From Pseudomonadota bacterium (lineage in GTDB: Bacteria > Pseudomonadota > Alphaproteobacteria > Sphingomonadales > Sphingomonadaceae): DNA of 7,186 nt. The notes beneath the pieces were generated by a model, which worked only from the letters and a program-made list of their open reading frames with translations, was not told where the DNA came from and searched no databases. The DNA is taken from NCBI GenBank assembly GCA_023427285.1, contig JAEZBH010000466.1, forward strand, positions 1 through 7,186, given 5' to 3'. The translations under genes were made by a program, and so were the position numbers. This document shows positions 4,939 through 7,186 of this stretch, piece by piece (position 1 is the first letter of the stretch; each line of letters starts with the position of its first letter).

Positions 4939-6375
4939 ATGGCCACATCCAAAATGCTGCAATTCGTCAGCATCGGACAGGCTTACCCGGTTAAACGGGA
5001 CGCCGCAGAGCGCCGGGGCGACTTCAACGAGATTTACGCCAACTATGCTGCCGAAAAAGCAATCGAGCAGGCCTCGCGCTGCTCGCAGTGCGGCGTTCCG
5101 TTCTGCTCGGTGAACTGCCCGCTGCACAACAACATCCCCGACTGGCTGAAGCTGACCGCCGAGGGCCGCCTTGAGGAAGCCTACGAGGTCTCCTCCGCCA
5201 CCTCGTCCATGCCGGAGATCTGCGGCCGCATCTGCCCGCAGGACCGTCTGTGCGAAGGCAACTGCGTGATCGAGAAGGGCTTCGATGCCGTCACCATCGG
5301 CTCGGTTGAGAAGTACATCACCGACACCGCCTGGGATAACGGCTGGGTGAAGCCGCTCGTGCCGCTGGCGGATCGCTCCAGCCAGTCCGTTGCCGTCATC
5401 GGCGCAGGTCCGGCGGGTTTGACCGCTGCCGAGCAGCTGCGCCTGAAGGGCTACGAGGTTCACGTTTATGACCGTCACGACCGCCCCGGCGGCCTCCTGA
5501 TCTACGGCATCCCCGGCTTCAAGCTGGAGAAGGACGTGGTTGAGCGCCGCACCAAGCGTCTGGCTGACGGCGGCGTGATCTTCCACACCAGCTTCGAGGT
5601 TGGCCGCGATGCAACGCTGGCCGAGCTGCGCCAGAAGCACGACGCGGTTCTCATCGCCACCGGCGTTTACAAGAACCGTGACCTGCGCGGCCCCGGTGCG
5701 GGCCTTGAGGGCATCGTTCCGGCGCTTGAGTACCTGACCGCTTCCAATCGCCTGTCGCTGGGCGACACCGTTGCCGACTTCGAGAACGGCAAGCTGAACG
5801 CGGCGGGCAAGAACGTCGTCGTTATCGGCGGCGGCGATACCGCGATGGACTGCGTGCGCACCGCCATCCGTCAGGGCGCCAAGTCGGTGAAGTGCCTCTA
5901 CCGCCGCGACCGCGAGAACATGCCCGGCTCGGTGCGCGAGGTGAAGAACGCCGAGGAAGAGGGCGTTGAATTCGTGTGGCTGGCAGCGCCCGAGGCGTTC
6001 CACGGCGAGGGCAAGGTTGAGGCCGTTCAGGCGTTCCGCATGCGCCTTGGCACGCCCGACGCCACTGGCCGCCGTATGCCGGAGCCCGAGCCGGACTCTT
6101 CCTTCCGTCTGGAGGCCGATCTGGTCATCAAGGCGCTGGGCTTCGAGCCGGAGGACCTGCCGGTTCTGTTCAACGCGCCGGAGCTGGGCACCACCCGCTG
6201 GGGCACCATCCGCGTCGATCACCAGACCCAGATGACCAATCTGGACGGCGTGTTTGCCGCTGGCGACATCGTGCGCGGCGCAAGCCTCGTCGTGTGGGGC
6301 ATTCGCGATGGCCGCGATGCCGCCCGCAGCATGCACACCTATCTGGCAGCGCAGGCTGCCGCGAAAGCCGCCTGA
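4939..6375 (+). CDS. gltD: Glutamate synthase (NADPH) small subunit
   Basis: A 478-residue protein of normal length. It is the FAD subunit that takes electrons from NADPH and passes them to GltB for making glutamate from glutamine and 2-oxoglutarate. The N-terminal ferredoxin-like domain has two cysteine clusters for [4Fe-4S] centres: Cys48, 51, 56, 60 (CSQCGVPFCSVNCP) and Cys95, 99, 105, 109 (ICGRICPQDRLCEGNC). The FAD motif VAVIGAGPAG is at 151-160, PGGLLIYGIPGFKL at 183-196, the NADPH motif VVVIGGGDTA at 293-302, and the closing FAD motif GVFAAGDIVRGASLVVWGIRDGRDAA at 437-462. ATG 4939 is chosen because GGAG (4928-4931) lies seven bases upstream; an in-frame TTG at 4912 has no such site and falls next to a hairpin. 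gltB follows 68 bases later, and the two are probably co-transcribed. Confidence 0.98.
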   Translation: MATSKMLQFVSIGQAYPVKRDAAERRGDFNEIYANYAAEKAIEQASRCSQCGVPFCSVNCPLHNNIPDWLKLTAEGRLEEAYEVSSATSSMPEICGRICPQDRLCEGNCVIEKGFDAVTIGSVEKYITDTAWDNGWVKPLVPLADRSSQSVAVIGAGPAGLTAAEQLRLKGYEVHVYDRHDRPGGLLIYGIPGFKLEKDVVERRTKRLADGGVIFHTSFEVGRDATLAELRQKHDAVLIATGVYKNRDLRGPGAGLEGIVPALEYLTASNRLSLGDTVADFENGKLNAAGKNVVVIGGGDTAMDCVRTAIRQGAKSVKCLYRRDRENMPGSVREVKNAEEEGVEFVWLAAPEAFHGEGKVEAVQAFRMRLGTPDATGRRMPEPEPDSSFRLEADLVIKALGFEPEDLPVLFNAPELGTTRWGTIRVDHQTQMTNLDGVFAAGDIVRGASLVVWGIRDGRDAARSMHTYLAAQAAAKAA

Positions 6376-6443
6376 TCCCGGAGCTTCCCCGAGCATCCGG
6401 TTCGAGCAGGACACAAAGAGATTTCAGCGCACAGGAGCGCCAC

Positions 6444-7186
6444 ATGACCGAGCAGACCAATATCGTAGCCTTCATGGAAGCCGAGCGTGAGCGGCTGGAG
6501 CGCGAGGGCCTCTATCGCAAGGACGAAGAGCATGACGCCTGCGGCGTCGGCGTCGTTGCTGCGGTGGATGGCAAGCCGTCCCGCCGGGTCGTCACCGCCG
6601 CCATCGAGGCGCTGAAAGCCGTGTGGCACCGCGGCGCGGTCGATGCGGACGGCAAGACCGGCGACGGTGCGGGCATCCACCTGGAGCTGCCGCGCGTCTT
6701 CTTCGAGCAGCACATCGAGAACACCGGCCACATGCCGCGTGCCGGTCAGTTCGCTGTCGGCATGATCTTCCTGCCGCGCGGCAACATGGGCGATCAGGAA
6801 ACCTGCCGTCAGATCGTTGAATCCGAGATCATCGATTTCGGCTACGGCATCTACGGCTGGCGTCAGGTGCCGGTGAACACCAGCGTCATCGGCCAGAAGG
6901 CGGCGCTGTCGCGCCCCGAGATCGAGCAGATCCTCATCTACTCCGAACGCGAGGGAGAAGATCAGGCGACCTTCGAGCGTCAGCTCTATCTGATCCGCCG
7001 CCGCATCGAGAAGAAGATCGTCGCGGCCCAGATCAACGGCTTCTACATCAGCTCGCTGTCCAGCCGGTCGATCATCTACAAGGGCCTGTTCCTTGCTGAA
7101 GAACTGTCGGTGTTCTACCCGGACCTGACGGACGACCGCTTCGTGTCGCGTTTTGCGATCTATCACCAGCGCTATTCCACCAACAC
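6444..7186 (+). CDS. gltB: Glutamate synthase (NADPH) large subunit, N-terminal part (runs off window)
   Basis: The first 247 codons of the GOGAT large subunit; the frame is open to the window end, so most of the roughly 1500-residue protein lies outside. A propeptide of about 32 residues precedes Cys33 in DACGVGVVA. Cleavage there would expose the N-terminal cysteine nucleophile of the class II glutamine amidotransferase domain, which releases ammonia from glutamine. Further markers of this domain are HRGAVDADGKTGDGAGI (from about residue 60) and YHQRYSTN at the edge. The FMN and [3Fe-4S] synthase domains are not in view. The start at ATG 6444 has AGGAG (6433-6437) six bases upstream. Gene order gltD-gltB is the reverse of the Escherichia coli gltBD operon. 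No frameshift or missing active-site residue is seen in the part present. Confidence 0.97.
   Translation, partial: MTEQTNIVAFMEAERERLEREGLYRKDEEHDACGVGVVAAVDGKPSRRVVTAAIEALKAVWHRGAVDADGKTGDGAGIHLELPRVFFEQHIENTGHMPRAGQFAVGMIFLPRGNMGDQETCRQIVESEIIDFGYGIYGWRQVPVNTSVIGQKAALSRPEIEQILIYSEREGEDQATFERQLYLIRRRIEKKIVAAQINGFYISSLSSRSIIYKGLFLAEELSVFYPDLTDDRFVSRFAIYHQRYSTN

Noticed and set aside
4909..6414. A 501-codon open frame on the minus strand, antisense to gltD
   Set aside because: It mirrors the GltD coding frame, shows no recognisable motif, and has the low-complexity Ala/Gly/Val/Leu composition expected from the complement of GC-rich codons. GltD itself is certain.
6339..7166. A 275-codon open frame on the minus strand, antisense to gltB
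   Set aside because: It is a complement shadow of the gltB frame, which carries the class II amidotransferase motifs on the + strand.

Overview
The window looks like a contig end from a GC-rich alphaproteobacterium. Sphingomonadales or a close relative is my guess, from the GltD and NDUFA9-like protein sequences and the GCC/GGC/CTG-rich codon use; a marker-gene search would be needed to fix the order. The first 27 bases are not genomic. They match the Illumina Nextera (Tn5 mosaic-end) read-2 adapter at 24 of 27 positions, so the left edge is an untrimmed contig end and the first gene is cut by the assembly, not by biology.

Left block (28-2286, all on +): the C-terminal part of a metallo-beta-lactamase-fold hydrolase, a strong GC-rich hairpin just after a perfect TATAAT, a LysR-type regulator, and an exported RidA-family protein preceded by a 13-codon open frame that looks like a broken signal-peptide start. 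These genes look accessory, and their codon use appears less strongly biased than that of the right block.

Middle (2462-2677, -): a tRNA-Leu(CAG) gene with encoded CCA, a well-placed -35 box and an intrinsic terminator. Its 3' end faces the accessory block.

Right block (2750-7186, all on +): an NDUFA9-type NAD(P)-binding protein with a strong terminator; uppP (undecaprenyl-diphosphate phosphatase), starting at GTG; then gltD and the first 247 codons of gltB, which encode the small and large subunits of NADPH glutamate synthase (GOGAT), in the order gltD-gltB. Between uppP and gltD lies a structured AT-rich leader with a possible promoter, a 23-bp near-perfect palindrome, a short hairpin, and a terminator-like hairpin ending close to the gltD ribosome binding site. 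This arrangement would suit regulation of ammonium assimilation by an operator or attenuator.

The right block is core metabolism and envelope synthesis. I see no integrase, transposase, CRISPR array, toxin-antitoxin pair or defence system. No new multi-gene system can be supported. The points most worth a second look are the adapter remnant, the gltD leader, the exported RidA protein with its possible frameshifted leader, and the hairpin upstream of the LysR gene.
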